Both the position numbers and the translations under genes were made by a program. This document shows positions 14,932 to 23,817 of a DNA stretch of 24,191 nucleotides, one piece after another. The DNA is taken from IMG/VR virus record IMGVR_UViG_3300048591_000011, positions 1-24,191 of that record; one strand, written 5' to 3'. Origin of the DNA: a virus. The notes under the pieces are model-generated. The model made no database searches. It saw only the letters and a program-made list of their open reading frames with translations, and was not told where the DNA came from. The first letter of the stretch is position 1. Each line of letters begins with the position of its first letter.

Positions 14932-17900
14932 ATATTCTCCTTCAGGGGTCGTTTCATAGAACGAGTTGCCTTAGATTTACCAATTAGACCACAGACATAT
15001 TCACCAATGTTACACATCTGACGGCCAATGAAATTAGATTTAGGTTCAACACCTATCCTGTAAGCCATTTCTGTTGCCCAACCTTTAACGAAGAAGAACA
15101 GGAACTTTTCAAGAATAGGATGCTTGTTTTGTTTTAAATAAGCCACTATGGGTTCAGCCCAGAGGCGATAGCCCTTAGAGGTATTATCTGAAATATACAT
15201 TGCTGCATATAACTGATCTGCGTGATAGAGTTTAGGATTAAGTTTTCCAGTCTCGAAGAAGTAAGTACAGAGAACTTTATCTCCGCCTCCACCACTTCCT
15301 CCACTGGCTCCTACGTGACCCATACCGGGTTCATTACCGTGGGCACTAGCTGCCGCAGCAGACATATTCCCACCGAAGCCTTGACTACTACCAGAACTAG
15401 AAGAACTAGAGCCAGAAGAACCACCACCTAAACCAGACAATCCCATACCAGTATAACCAGTAGTCATTGAGTGGGAGAAAGTAGAAGTCATATCATCATT
15501 AATTGATGGTGCTGTAATACCCGGAGGGGCTGGTGCAAGACCAGGGGCAGGAGCAACTTTACCATCTGTTCCAAGAACACCTTCGTTCGTGGGAGAAGAG
15601 TAATTACCCAAACCACCGGGACTAAATCCAGGACTTGCAGTTGCAGCGTTGGGGGAACCAAGACCAGTTCCCATACCAGAGGCAGTGCCTCCTAGAGAAC
15701 CAGCACTAGTGCCACCAAAAGATGCTTCAGCAGATTGTTGTGCCGCAGCCGAACCGGGTCCTACAGCAGAACCACCGGAGAAGCTATCAACACCTGCAAG
15801 ACCCTGATCACCAAAACCAGAACCCATTGCATCACTGAAAGCACCAGTAGTACCACCATCACCCGGACCAGCAGAGACTCCAGAAAAGCCTACACCTGCT
15901 GTGCCTGAACCAGAAGAACCAACTCCCGAAGAAGCCGAACCTGATCCAGATAATCCTACACCACTAAAATCAGAAGAGCCAAAACCGACACCACTAACTC
16001 CAGATGTGCCTGAAATACCACCAGAAAAACTTACATCTGATACAGAAGTATTTCCAGTTGTAGAACTACCTATTCCTAAACCAGAACCAATAGCACCTGC
16101 TACAGCAGTTTGTGCGACAGAAGGTCTGCTACCAATTCCAGCCACGCTAACGGTAGAAGGAAGTCCTTGTGGGAAACCTGCTCTACCAGGACCTGGGGTA
16201 ATCTCCATAAAAGTATGTTCACCAACACTGGCTTTACTTGTGGGATCAGCCCAACTAGTCCAAGAAGGAGCTTTCTTCATGTATGAAGCGTGATAAGAAT
16301 TGGCATTAGGAGTTGGAGAAGGATTATCTCCAGTATAAAAACCCATAATAGCTTCTTCAATAAATTGACCAATAGATTTATAACTACTTCTAGTAGTCCC
16401 TAAATTACTAGTCATCAAAGAGTTATATTGACTCGGTGAAAGAACCTTAGCCATATCTCCACCATACGACGGAGAAGCTGCTCTGTTTTCCATTGTACTG
16501 ACGATAGCAGCAATTTCTTGTCTGGCAGTGGCAACAGCATCAGGATCACCTGATCTAATTGCAGCATTAGTCTTAGAGCCGAGTTCCCCTGCGATGGTCA
16601 AAGCCATTGCTTGAATTTCTTCAGGACTTCTCGGAGTTCTTGCCAAAGGATCAGTAACATCTACTCTATCCCTAGAGGGAGATGCACTAGAAAGTCCACT
16701 AGATAATGAATCAGTTACAGCATCTTCAGTGACTTGTTGAGCAATAGATTTTCTACCACCACCTTCAGCACTAAGCATACCAGTAGCTTCAACTTGAGTA
16801 CTATTAGGACCAGGATTTTTACTGGGAGTGGGAATACCACCTTGACTAAAAGCATCTGGAAGCCCATAACTTCGATTTTCTGCAATTTTACTTTCTAGAG
16901 CATTCCCAACTTTACCCCAACCTAATTGTGATGTTGAAGCATTTGGTTGAGCGACGTCGGCATGAATGGAAGTTCCACCCATATAGCCACCTGGTTTGTC
17001 TAAACCAAGTCCAGTAATACCAAGACCAACAAGTTGTTCTGCTACTTTGCCAAGGGATTCTGGATCAGTAACCCTAGAGCCATTAGGACCTACAACATAA
17101 AAATCAGCAGCCTTACCTGTAGTATGTCTAGTAGTGCCAATTTGTCCAGCTTTTCTTGAAGCGTATTTATCTAGTGCTTTGCCAGAAAGACCTTTGGCTT
17201 TACCTTCTTCACGAGCAGCATTGATAGCAGCCACTTGTTCTGGAGAATAAGTACCAGAACTTACAACACCTGTAAATCCTTGGCCGAGAGCTTGGTCCAC
17301 TGCCTGTTCAATAACCGACATAAGACGACTATCAGGGGCAACACCACGACCTTTACCTGATAAATCAGTTTTTGCAGAGGGTTGACCAGTGAGATTACCA
17401 AGACCAGCTTGTGGATCAATACTTCTATTACTAGCAGCAGCAGTTCCGGCGGTGGCAACACCAATACCAGTTTGACCTGCAACATTTCCTGCTATACCAC
17501 TACCAACACCAGTGACACCTTGTCCAGCGGCACCAGAACCAGCTTGTCCTGTAACACCACCCGTCACACTAGGCGCTCTAGAAGGTGCAGGAGCACCAAC
17601 AGGACCTGTTAGACCACCAATAGTATTAATACTAGGGGCAGTTGCAGGAGCCTCTACAGAAGGGGCTGTGACACTAGGGGCAGTTACAGGAACTGGTGTT
17701 GCGAGAGGACTAGGTACATCTTTAAAGGGAGATTTAATTTTTCCTAAATCAATACCAGTAGCTTGTTCAACAACATCTTTTACAGTTTCAGCAACTTTAC
17801 CAAGAATACCAGTAGCTTGTTTTCCATACTCAGCAGCGTGCGCAACTTCAGCAGCTTCTTTAGCTTCAGGAGAAACTTCACTAACTTCAACACCTTTGGC

Positions 17901-18608
17901 TTGAGCACGAGAGGCTGCTTCTTCTGGAGTCATAGTAGTACGACCACTTGCAGTAGAAGCCTCAAGTCCGATAGCTACTTGCTGACCACCAATGTCAACT
18001 TCCGCCACCACACCATGTTGATCTTGAGCAATACTTTTAATAGTATCTTTGGGACCAAGGGAAGGAAGACCAAGAAAACCACGAGCAGCATTTACTGCCT
18101 GAGTATTATTAGCATTGATAGCAGCGTTAATTGCTTTGCCAATCATTCCAGGCATACCAGGGACTGCACTAAGTAATCCCATCACTGCTGGTTTATTAGC
18201 ATAACCAAAGTTGTTTGAAGGGTTTCTATCCATGGCCTCTCGACCAGTTTCATTATCTGGAGAACCGTTTCGTTTGATCCAATTATCTTCAGGGATAATT
18301 TCTTCTTCTGTGCCCTCTTCAGTATTTTCTTCATCAGAAGGATCAGTCAAAGAGTCAGGAAGAAAACCACTATGAGGAAAGTTCTTTAGAGCATCAAGTC
18401 CATGGGGCATACCCTCAGCAGCGGAAAGCCCATGGGGCATATCCGTAGTAGGATAATGAGGCATATTCTCGTTAGAGGGAGAGTAGTTAGTATCTTTTAA
18501 AGTATAACCAGCAAGTGAACTAATCGGATCACCAGTAGCGGCGTCTACATAGACCACACGGATTTTACCGTTTATCTTTTTGATGCGTCTAATAGCAACT
18601 CTCGCCAT
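14928..18608 (-). CDS. Large putative virion-associated wall hydrolase with M15 peptidase-like and SleB-like domains (1226 aa)
   Basis: I start at 18608 (MARVAIRRIKKINGK): a GAAGG ribosome binding site lies 8 bases before it and it is 1 base past the upstream stop, whereas the longer reading overlaps that gene by 36 bases. In this numbering, residues 410-560 carry the Zn-peptidase M15 pattern HTTGKAAD (His495, Asp502) and IHADV (His549). Residues 660-800 match the SleB/CwlJ-type hydrolase pattern: candidate catalytic Glu675 in AGELGS, MENRA, VLSPSQY, then YHASY, APSW and VGEHTF. Residues 850-1110 are Ser/Gly-rich low complexity. Residues 1113-1226 are a separate C-terminal module (CTYFFETGKL..., GYRLWAEPIV, WATEMAYRIG). 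It lies between portal and scaffold, so it is probably a virion protein that opens peptidoglycan at entry, though a lysis role is possible. Confidence 0.75.
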   Translation of the reverse strand: MARVAIRRIKKINGKIRVVYVDAATGDPISSLAGYTLKDTNYSPSNENMPHYPTTDMPHGLSAAEGMPHGLDALKNFPHSGFLPDSLTDPSDEENTEEGTEEEIIPEDNWIKRNGSPDNETGREAMDRNPSNNFGYANKPAVMGLLSAVPGMPGMIGKAINAAINANNTQAVNAARGFLGLPSLGPKDTIKSIAQDQHGVVAEVDIGGQQVAIGLEASTASGRTTMTPEEAASRAQAKGVEVSEVSPEAKEAAEVAHAAEYGKQATGILGKVAETVKDVVEQATGIDLGKIKSPFKDVPSPLATPVPVTAPSVTAPSVEAPATAPSINTIGGLTGPVGAPAPSRAPSVTGGVTGQAGSGAAGQGVTGVGSGIAGNVAGQTGIGVATAGTAAASNRSIDPQAGLGNLTGQPSAKTDLSGKGRGVAPDSRLMSVIEQAVDQALGQGFTGVVSSGTYSPEQVAAINAAREEGKAKGLSGKALDKYASRKAGQIGTTRHTTGKAADFYVVGPNGSRVTDPESLGKVAEQLVGLGITGLGLDKPGGYMGGTSIHADVAQPNASTSQLGWGKVGNALESKIAENRSYGLPDAFSQGGIPTPSKNPGPNSTQVEATGMLSAEGGGRKSIAQQVTEDAVTDSLSSGLSSASPSRDRVDVTDPLARTPRSPEEIQAMALTIAGELGSKTNAAIRSGDPDAVATARQEIAAIVSTMENRAASPSYGGDMAKVLSPSQYNSLMTSNLGTTRSSYKSIGQFIEEAIMGFYTGDNPSPTPNANSYHASYMKKAPSWTSWADPTSKASVGEHTFMEITPGPGRAGFPQGLPSTVSVAGIGSRPSVAQTAVAGAIGSGLGIGSSTTGNTSVSDVSFSGGISGTSGVSGVGFGSSDFSGVGLSGSGSASSGVGSSGSGTAGVGFSGVSAGPGDGGTTGAFSDAMGSGFGDQGLAGVDSFSGGSAVGPGSAAAQQSAEASFGGTSAGSLGGTASGMGTGLGSPNAATASPGFSPGGLGNYSSPTNEGVLGTDGKVAPAPGLAPAPPGITAPSINDDMTSTFSHSMTTGYTGMGLSGLGGGSSGSSSSSSGSSQGFGGNMSAAAASAHGNEPGMGHVGASGGSGGGGDKVLCTYFFETGKLNPKLYHADQLYAAMYISDNTSKGYRLWAEPIVAYLKQNKHPILEKFLFFFVKGWATEMAYRIGVEPKSNFIGRQMCNIGEYVCGLIGKSKATRSMKRPLKENI
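15270..16067 (-). repeat. Ser/Gly-rich low-complexity coding segment
   Basis: About 265 residues in the 1226-aa protein are dominated by Gly, Ser, Ala and Thr (for example SGVGFGSSDFSGVGLSGSG). There are many loosely repeated GVGFSG/GSGFG-like units but no strict period. It separates the SleB-like domain from the C-terminal module and is probably a flexible tether. Confidence 0.8.
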
Positions 18609-18609
18609 A

Positions 18610-18825
18610 TCAATTACCTTCAGCTTTTTGAATAACCTCTTCACGTAATGTTAAGAGTTTTCTGATTTCAGCAATTTGCCCTTGTATTTTATATATTGCT
18701 TCAATCTCTTTTGTATTCTCCAGTTGTTTGTGGAGAGTACTGATACGCGACATGGCATATTTTTCTAAGAGATCATTGTTATGGTTAACCAAAATAAGAA
18801 GTTCTTTGGCCAAGAGTTTATCCAT
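18610..18825 (-). CDS. Small helical protein of unknown function between portal and hydrolase genes (71 aa)
   Basis: The protein is predicted almost wholly helical from its leucine/charge pattern (LLAKELLILVNHNNDLLEKY, then LHKQLENTKEIEAIYKIQGQ), with heptad-like spacing that suits a coiled coil. It has no Cys and no membrane segment. Its start overlaps the portal stop as TAATG and its stop lies one base before the start of the 1226-aa protein, so all three are probably translated together. It could be a minor head protein or assembly factor. The function is unknown. Confidence 0.7.
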   Translation of the reverse strand: MDKLLAKELLILVNHNNDLLEKYAMSRISTLHKQLENTKEIEAIYKIQGQIAEIRKLLTLREEVIQKAEGN

Positions 18826-20942
18826 TATTGAATACCGCCTTGCATTGCATTAGCTCCACCACCAGTAAATCCTTGTTGGTCAGGAGTTGGTGCAGCACCA
18901 GGACCGATATTACCACCACCCGTTTGAGTAGGATCACCAGCCGGAGGTAATCCAGCGGGATTTCCTGCTTGTGCAGGAGGTGCATTGGGATCAATACCCA
19001 TTTTCTGTTGGACTTCTTTGATTAATTCAGCTTGAATACCAGCTTCTCTGGGATCATTAACAACCTTTTCGGGATCAAGATCAAGAGAGGCAGCCAATTC
19101 TCTAAGCAGATAATCCATTTTAACAAACGGAAGCTGAGTGGGATTAGAAGTAAGCTGCATAAACTGCAAGAGCTTTTGACTTCTGACTTCATTTCTCATT
19201 AGAGATTCAGTACCAAGTGCAATAACTTCTAAGTCACCGAGATATTTCTTGTCAAAGTTGAACTGCATATTGAAAGCAAACATTGCCTTACCGAGTGGCA
19301 TAAGCAAATAATCATCAATATTCTTAACAACTGCTTTGACATTCTTATCTGCGGCACCCATAAGCATAGACATACCGGCAGCAGTTCTACCAGTATTCTG
19401 GATACCAGACATACCGTGAGAGTATGAAGGCATACCAGTAGATTCATCAGCTAACTGTCGTGCTTTGTCGAAAAGCATAAGAGCTTCTTGAGAAACACTT
19501 TGAATAGAATGAGAGAACACTGCTTGTCCCGGAGCACCAGACTGTCTTCTAAAGACTTTGCCCGGATAAATACTCATGTCTTGACCAGGAATAAGATTGG
19601 TTTCATCTACTTCAAAAATAAGATTAGATGAAAGAGCAGCATTATCAACAGCAAGTCTCATGAAACCATTCATAAGTAGTTGAGTGTCCATCATGTTTTC
19701 TGCAACACCAATTCCAAAGAAGGAATAAGGATTCAGTTCATAAGGACAAGAGTAATAAGGAATACGTGCGGGAGTAAACGGATTAAGAACAAGTCTGATG
19801 ACCTGATCATTGCAAATCCAAGCATTCACTTGAACTTGATCAAGGAGTTTCATTTCCTTGGGGATTTCTAAATCCATTTGTTCGGCTAGTTCAGTATCGA
19901 GATAACCCCAGTACTCTAAAACCTCAAATCTTTGAATATCTACGTTGTTATCATTGTCTCTGAGAACACTCTCCCAATACTCTTCGTTATAGTTGGGTCC
20001 TTGATCAATAGCATAATCAATACTCTTGCTACGAAAGAAAGGACGCTTCTTTAATTTACGAAGATCAGTCTTAGACATCTTGTGTCTTTGGATAAAAAGT
20101 TCGGCCTCTTCCATGTTTCTAGCATCTGGATCAGGATAGGAGTCCCACACAGACACATGACAAACATCGGCCATAGTTTTCATTTCAGGAATGTAATTAC
20201 CTTGCTCATCCCATCTCGGATATTCCTTAGTCTTGAGATGAGGACCCTTGAAGACACCAGTACCAAAAAGAGGTAGCTCGAAGGCAAAAGAGCGAAGATG
20301 TTTACTAGCATTGGCTTCCTCCAATTGGTCATGGATTAACTTTTCCATTTCCTTGGCTGCAATCTTAGCAGGTTCCCAAGTATATGCTGTGGAAGTTCTT
20401 CCCGGACCCTCTTTAAGTTTACCTTCTGGAACTCTAGAAAGACTATCCTTTAGACCACCAATGGCTTCAAGAATATCTGGTCGAGCAATAGTAGAAGGAA
20501 CTTTAGGACCTTTGCCTTCACCACCTTCACTGTCTTTTTCCGCGGGATCAAAATGAACCGCATCCATGGTGTTGTCAGTAACAACTGGGGTATTATCAAT
20601 TCCAATAGGAAATTTAGAGGCAGAGAAAAGAACATCAATAATCTGAGCATAAGCAGCTAGAACTTTAGTCTTTGTAACTTTGATAAAGGCCTTGCTCTTT
20701 TCAGTATCAGTGAACTGAGTCTCAGGTCCATACAAACCTCTGTAGTTTCTATAGGCTGCTAACCATCTAGTCTCATCTGTAAGTCTTTTGTCTTTTGCTC
20801 TGTTGAATTTCTCCAGAATAAAAGCCACAACACCCTGTAGTTGTTCTCTGTTTTCTTTCTCAGGATCACTCCCTTCGACATAAGAAACAATCTCAGTAGT
20901 GGTATCTGATTCTAGATTAACATTTTCACTTATAAATGACAT
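18825..20942 (-). CDS. Portal protein
   Basis: The 705-residue length is close to P22-type portals (gp1, 725). The N-terminal region is charged and helical (FILEKFNRAKDKRLTDETRW, about 42-61), followed by a hydrophobic helix with KVLAAYAQIIDVLFSA, the typical portal start. Middle motifs include PRWDEQGNYIPEMKTMADVCHVSVWDSYPDPDAR in pieces (DVCHVSVWD, YPDPDAR) and PYYSCPYELNPYSFFGIGVAE, the portal core. MPSYSHGMSGIQNTGRTAAGMSMLMGAADK (quoted here only for its GMSG...GRTAAGMSML part) is strongly portal-like. The last 50 residues are Pro/Gly/Gln-rich and disordered. It follows TerL by two bases. The portal dodecamer is the DNA channel and the packaging motor docking site. Confidence 0.85.
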   Translation of the reverse strand: MSFISENVNLESDTTTEIVSYVEGSDPEKENREQLQGVVAFILEKFNRAKDKRLTDETRWLAAYRNYRGLYGPETQFTDTEKSKAFIKVTKTKVLAAYAQIIDVLFSASKFPIGIDNTPVVTDNTMDAVHFDPAEKDSEGGEGKGPKVPSTIARPDILEAIGGLKDSLSRVPEGKLKEGPGRTSTAYTWEPAKIAAKEMEKLIHDQLEEANASKHLRSFAFELPLFGTGVFKGPHLKTKEYPRWDEQGNYIPEMKTMADVCHVSVWDSYPDPDARNMEEAELFIQRHKMSKTDLRKLKKRPFFRSKSIDYAIDQGPNYNEEYWESVLRDNDNNVDIQRFEVLEYWGYLDTELAEQMDLEIPKEMKLLDQVQVNAWICNDQVIRLVLNPFTPARIPYYSCPYELNPYSFFGIGVAENMMDTQLLMNGFMRLAVDNAALSSNLIFEVDETNLIPGQDMSIYPGKVFRRQSGAPGQAVFSHSIQSVSQEALMLFDKARQLADESTGMPSYSHGMSGIQNTGRTAAGMSMLMGAADKNVKAVVKNIDDYLLMPLGKAMFAFNMQFNFDKKYLGDLEVIALGTESLMRNEVRSQKLLQFMQLTSNPTQLPFVKMDYLLRELAASLDLDPEKVVNDPREAGIQAELIKEVQQKMGIDPNAPPAQAGNPAGLPPAGDPTQTGGGNIGPGAAPTPDQQGFTGGGANAMQGGIQ

Positions 20943-20944
20943 AT

Positions 20945-22864
20945 TTAATATCCAAATACTGAATCGGAGGGTTTGTATCCTTCAAACGGTTTTTGTTTAA
21001 ACCAGTCTTCGAAGGGACTTTTTGATCTTGGCCTGGTCATGATACCATATCTAACAGAATCATAAGTGTGATCAGAAGTATATCTATCATCAATATCATC
21101 AGAACCTTTAGGATCGGCAGGAATAACAGGAAGATCAGATATAATCTGCCTACAAGTATTAAAGAACCTAATTCCTGGGATACCCCTCTCATCGGTCTTT
21201 AGAAGCTCGTGGAGACGGTTCTTACCTGCTACGCGGGAACCTTGCGTTCTATCGCTTGGACGCCATCTACAGCCTTCCCTGATCATTTCTTCGGCAATTG
21301 AGGGACCTAAGTGACCTCTCTGATGCCAACATGAGCTATCAAGGACTCCGTAGGAGATATTTTCACCTCTTTCGAGAGACAGAATAGCTCTAGCTAGATC
21401 GATAGCAGTCATCTTGGATGCATACAATTCTCTATAAACAATCAGATTTTCATCAGGATCGACTGCAAACCAGTGTACTGCACTGTGAGATGAGTAACCA
21501 AAGTCACAACTTCTGAACTTACGCCACTCACTTGGGATGTCAAAAGGTTCCACAACGTGGATTTGTTCACGAAATTCAGAGAAAGCTGCACCATCAGCAA
21601 CATTCCAATCCCCTTCAAGTAACTGCCTACGCTGTTGCTCCGGCAATGACAGAAGAGTACTCTCATATTGACCATCATTCGCAAGATGCGGGTTGTCATA
21701 GAGAGAAGCAGGAATAAATTTTCTATAAAATAGGGGTTCACCTGCTCTAGGATTAGGTTGTCCGGCTTTAGGGTGGGTCGGTGGGTATGTAGCAGGATGA
21801 ACTAATTGCTCGCCATTCTCAATATCGGTAGCTATAAAGGCTTTACCGGGGACTGCGGGGTCAATAAACATCCTTTTAACCCACCCATGGCCGGGGCCGC
21901 CGGGGTTAGTCGTAGCTCGCATAGAAAGACTGTCTTTTAAAGCAGGATCAGTAGTTCTAAGTCGAGAATACAAGTAATTCCATGGAAAAGGGGTGGGATA
22001 TTGTGTTAATTCGTCAAAACCAATCCAAGTAAAGGACTGTCCCTGATAACGAAGCACATCATCGTCTCTTTCGAGATAGGTTAACCAAAGTTGTGCACCA
22101 GAGGGGAAGGACCAAGAGGACTTTTTCTCACTCCAACGTGCTCCGGGGAACACAGCAGGGTATAATTCTTTAGATTTCCAGATTAATTCACGAAGTTCAT
22201 CGTTTGTTCTGCGTAAAAGGAGACCATTAAAGTTCCTAAACGAGAAATATCTCATTGGATCAGCAAGGAGAGCGTAGGATTTACCACCACCAGCGGCTCC
22301 ACCATACAAAACTTGTACTTCTGAGGCTGCAAGGAACTCTGTTTGAGGACCTTCGTTAGGAGTAAAAATGACCTCGCGGTCTTCTGGGACAGAAAAAGAA
22401 GAATAATCTAAGATTCCACTGGCCTCTGAAGGTACTTCCTTGATTCTTTCAAGTCTTTCCTTGCGCTTTTGGGCCATGGTGGCTTTGGCGCGGGCTATCT
22501 GAATCTTTTTAGTTAGAGTTTTTTCTTTTCTCTGTTCTCTTGTGAGCTTTTGTTGCTTAATTAATTCTTTTTTAAGACGTAGTGTTTTAAGTCTTTCGGA
22601 GTCTGGTCGATATTGTAGATATAAGGCTCTCAGACCTTGGTGAGAAAGCTCTTTACCAGTTTCTACAACCAGCCACTCAGTAGCTTTTCGGAGAGACATC
22701 GTTCCTTCTTCAAGATAATCAAATGCCTGTTCGAGAAGCTTTACCCTGTCCCAATTGGGCAGGAAGATATTTGGATCACCGCCTTTCGGATCGTAGGCCC
22801 AAGGAGTCCTACCTTTAGCACTATTTCTAGTCTTAATAGGATATCTAGTTTCTAAATCATTCAT
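20945..22864 (-). CDS. terL: Terminase large subunit (packaging ATPase / nuclease)
   Basis: The Walker A motif GGAAGGGKS lies at 188-196. The Walker B motif is WIGFDELTQY with Asp284 and Glu285. The coupling motif SMRATTNPGG is at 314-322. The C-terminal RNase H-like nuclease shows Asp453 in SCDFGYSSHSA, Asp509 in GVLDSS, and Asp602 in SDHTYDSVRYG. The 639 residues are longer than a minimal TerL because the first 170 residues form an extra part: a helix-turn-helix-like region (about 44-80, MSLRKATEWLVVETGKELSH) and a very basic helix (about 95-142). It overlaps the 111-aa gene as ATGA and precedes the portal by two bases. It should drive ATP-dependent DNA translocation and cleave concatemers. 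Confidence 0.95.
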   Translation of the reverse strand: MNDLETRYPIKTRNSAKGRTPWAYDPKGGDPNIFLPNWDRVKLLEQAFDYLEEGTMSLRKATEWLVVETGKELSHQGLRALYLQYRPDSERLKTLRLKKELIKQQKLTREQRKEKTLTKKIQIARAKATMAQKRKERLERIKEVPSEASGILDYSSFSVPEDREVIFTPNEGPQTEFLAASEVQVLYGGAAGGGKSYALLADPMRYFSFRNFNGLLLRRTNDELRELIWKSKELYPAVFPGARWSEKKSSWSFPSGAQLWLTYLERDDDVLRYQGQSFTWIGFDELTQYPTPFPWNYLYSRLRTTDPALKDSLSMRATTNPGGPGHGWVKRMFIDPAVPGKAFIATDIENGEQLVHPATYPPTHPKAGQPNPRAGEPLFYRKFIPASLYDNPHLANDGQYESTLLSLPEQQRRQLLEGDWNVADGAAFSEFREQIHVVEPFDIPSEWRKFRSCDFGYSSHSAVHWFAVDPDENLIVYRELYASKMTAIDLARAILSLERGENISYGVLDSSCWHQRGHLGPSIAEEMIREGCRWRPSDRTQGSRVAGKNRLHELLKTDERGIPGIRFFNTCRQIISDLPVIPADPKGSDDIDDRYTSDHTYDSVRYGIMTRPRSKSPFEDWFKQKPFEGYKPSDSVFGY

Positions 22865-23196
22865 TTTTTCTCTTTTGGAAATACAACATCAGTAAGTCTT
22901 GTTGGCTTGGAAGTATCTTTAATACTCCTTAACAACTTGGCTCTCCGTTTGACTTCTTTAGGTTCATTATTCAACTCATTCATGAACTTGGTGAACATGT
23001 CAGGCTTCTGTTTCTTAAGAGGGGTCTTATCTCTAAGGTGAACAGAAAACTCTCCAGTCATTGCTTGAAGCTCTTTAGGAGACTCTTTATCAGATTCAAG
23101 AATTATCTCTGTGATCTTATCTTTTTTCTCTTTGGTACGATCATCAATGTTCTTGGATTGTCTCCTACCTTTGAGAGCTTCTTTAAGCTTTCCCAT
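22861..23196 (-). CDS. Small highly basic protein of unknown function between TerS and TerL (111 aa)
   Basis: It is Lys/Arg/Glu/Asp-rich throughout (GKLKEALKGRRQSKNI, KRRAKLLRSIKD) with no hydrophobic core long enough for a membrane segment. It is probably helical and partly disordered. It overlaps the 76-aa gene as TAATG and TerL as ATGA. Two such small genes between the terminase subunits suggest a role in packaging or nucleic-acid handling, but I do not recognise the family. Confidence 0.65.
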   Translation of the reverse strand: MGKLKEALKGRRQSKNIDDRTKEKKDKITEIILESDKESPKELQAMTGEFSVHLRDKTPLKKQKPDMFTKFMNELNNEPKEVKRRAKLLRSIKDTSKPTRLTDVVFPKEKK

Positions 23197-23426
23197 TACT
23201 TAGACCATGTGGTAGAGCCAATCTTGAACTTAGCTTTGTCTTTCTTGGCCTGACCCTTTACTACTTCACCAATGAACCGGGCTTTACCACCTTCAGTAGT
23301 TTCAAAGTCGGGGTACTTTTTCTTTAGGCGTTTTTCAGTCTTCTTCTGAAGTTCATCATAATGAGAACCTTCACGAACAACTGTAACACCACCACCCTTT
23401 AGTGTTTTAAATTTCTTCTTTGACAT
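23196..23426 (-). CDS. Small basic protein of unknown function (76 aa)
   Basis: I start at the ATG at 23426 (MSKKKFKTLKGGGVTVVREG) because the longer open frame to 23525 begins with a hydrophobic, leucine-rich artefact and overlaps TerS by over 100 bases. With this start it overlaps TerS by 20 bases. It is Lys-rich with a short conserved-looking centre (YPDFETTEGGKARFIGEVVK). There is no membrane segment. It is followed by the 111-aa gene with a TAATG overlap. The function is unknown; a DNA-binding packaging accessory is one possibility. Confidence 0.65.
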   Translation of the reverse strand: MSKKKFKTLKGGGVTVVREGSHYDELQKKTEKRLKKKYPDFETTEGGKARFIGEVVKGQAKKDKAKFKIGSTTWSK

Positions 23427-23817
23427 CTTCAGATTCCTTCTCTTCAACAACAGGTCTAGCGCCCTTCGCAGGAAGAATAATAAGACCACCTTGAGGGACT
23501 TTGACAGTAACATCACCAGAACCACCTACACCTGCTCTATCAAGAATTGCAGAAGCTGCTTTAAGGATGGTAACAGCACCAGGATTAGTGGGGTTATCTA
23601 ACAGAGAAACAACTGACCTAGCTGCCTTGATGGAATTAGAGGCTAACATATCTGAAGCAACTTCAATAATTTCCATCTTAAGAGTCTTAACGATATGACC
23701 CTTGGAACTCGGCGCATACCCGGCCATCTTCATAGCCTCATCGATGTCACCTTTGGCTTCTGAACCTAAATAACCCAAGAATAATAACTGTTGGTCATTA
23801 TATTTCTTATCACTCAT
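23407..23817 (-). CDS. terS: Terminase small subunit
   Basis: The 136 residues have the layout of podovirus small terminases: an N-terminal helical DNA-recognition half (NDQQLLFLGYLGSEAKGDID, then AMKMAGYAPSS, with the AGYs motif), a helical oligomerisation part (IEVASDMLASNSIKAARSVV), and the KAASAILDRAGVGG motif at about 85-98, which is typical of this family. The C-terminal tail is Pro/Val then Glu/Lys-rich. It precedes TerL by two small genes. TerS recognises the packaging site and stimulates TerL. Its ATG overlaps the stop of the 46-aa membrane protein as ATGA. Confidence 0.85.
   Translation of the reverse strand: MSDKKYNDQQLLFLGYLGSEAKGDIDEAMKMAGYAPSSKGHIVKTLKMEIIEVASDMLASNSIKAARSVVSLLDNPTNPGAVTILKAASAILDRAGVGGSGDVTVKVPQGGLIILPAKGARPVVEEKESEDVKEEI

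Noticed and set aside
18609-18644. Longer N-terminus (MKRLFKKLKVID) for the 1226-aa protein
   Set aside because: It would overlap the 71-aa gene, while the start at 18608 has a good ribosome binding site and lies one base after that gene's stop.
23427-23525. Longer N-terminus for the 76-aa protein
   Set aside because: The extra 33 residues are a Leu/Val-rich out-of-frame reading of the TerS gene.
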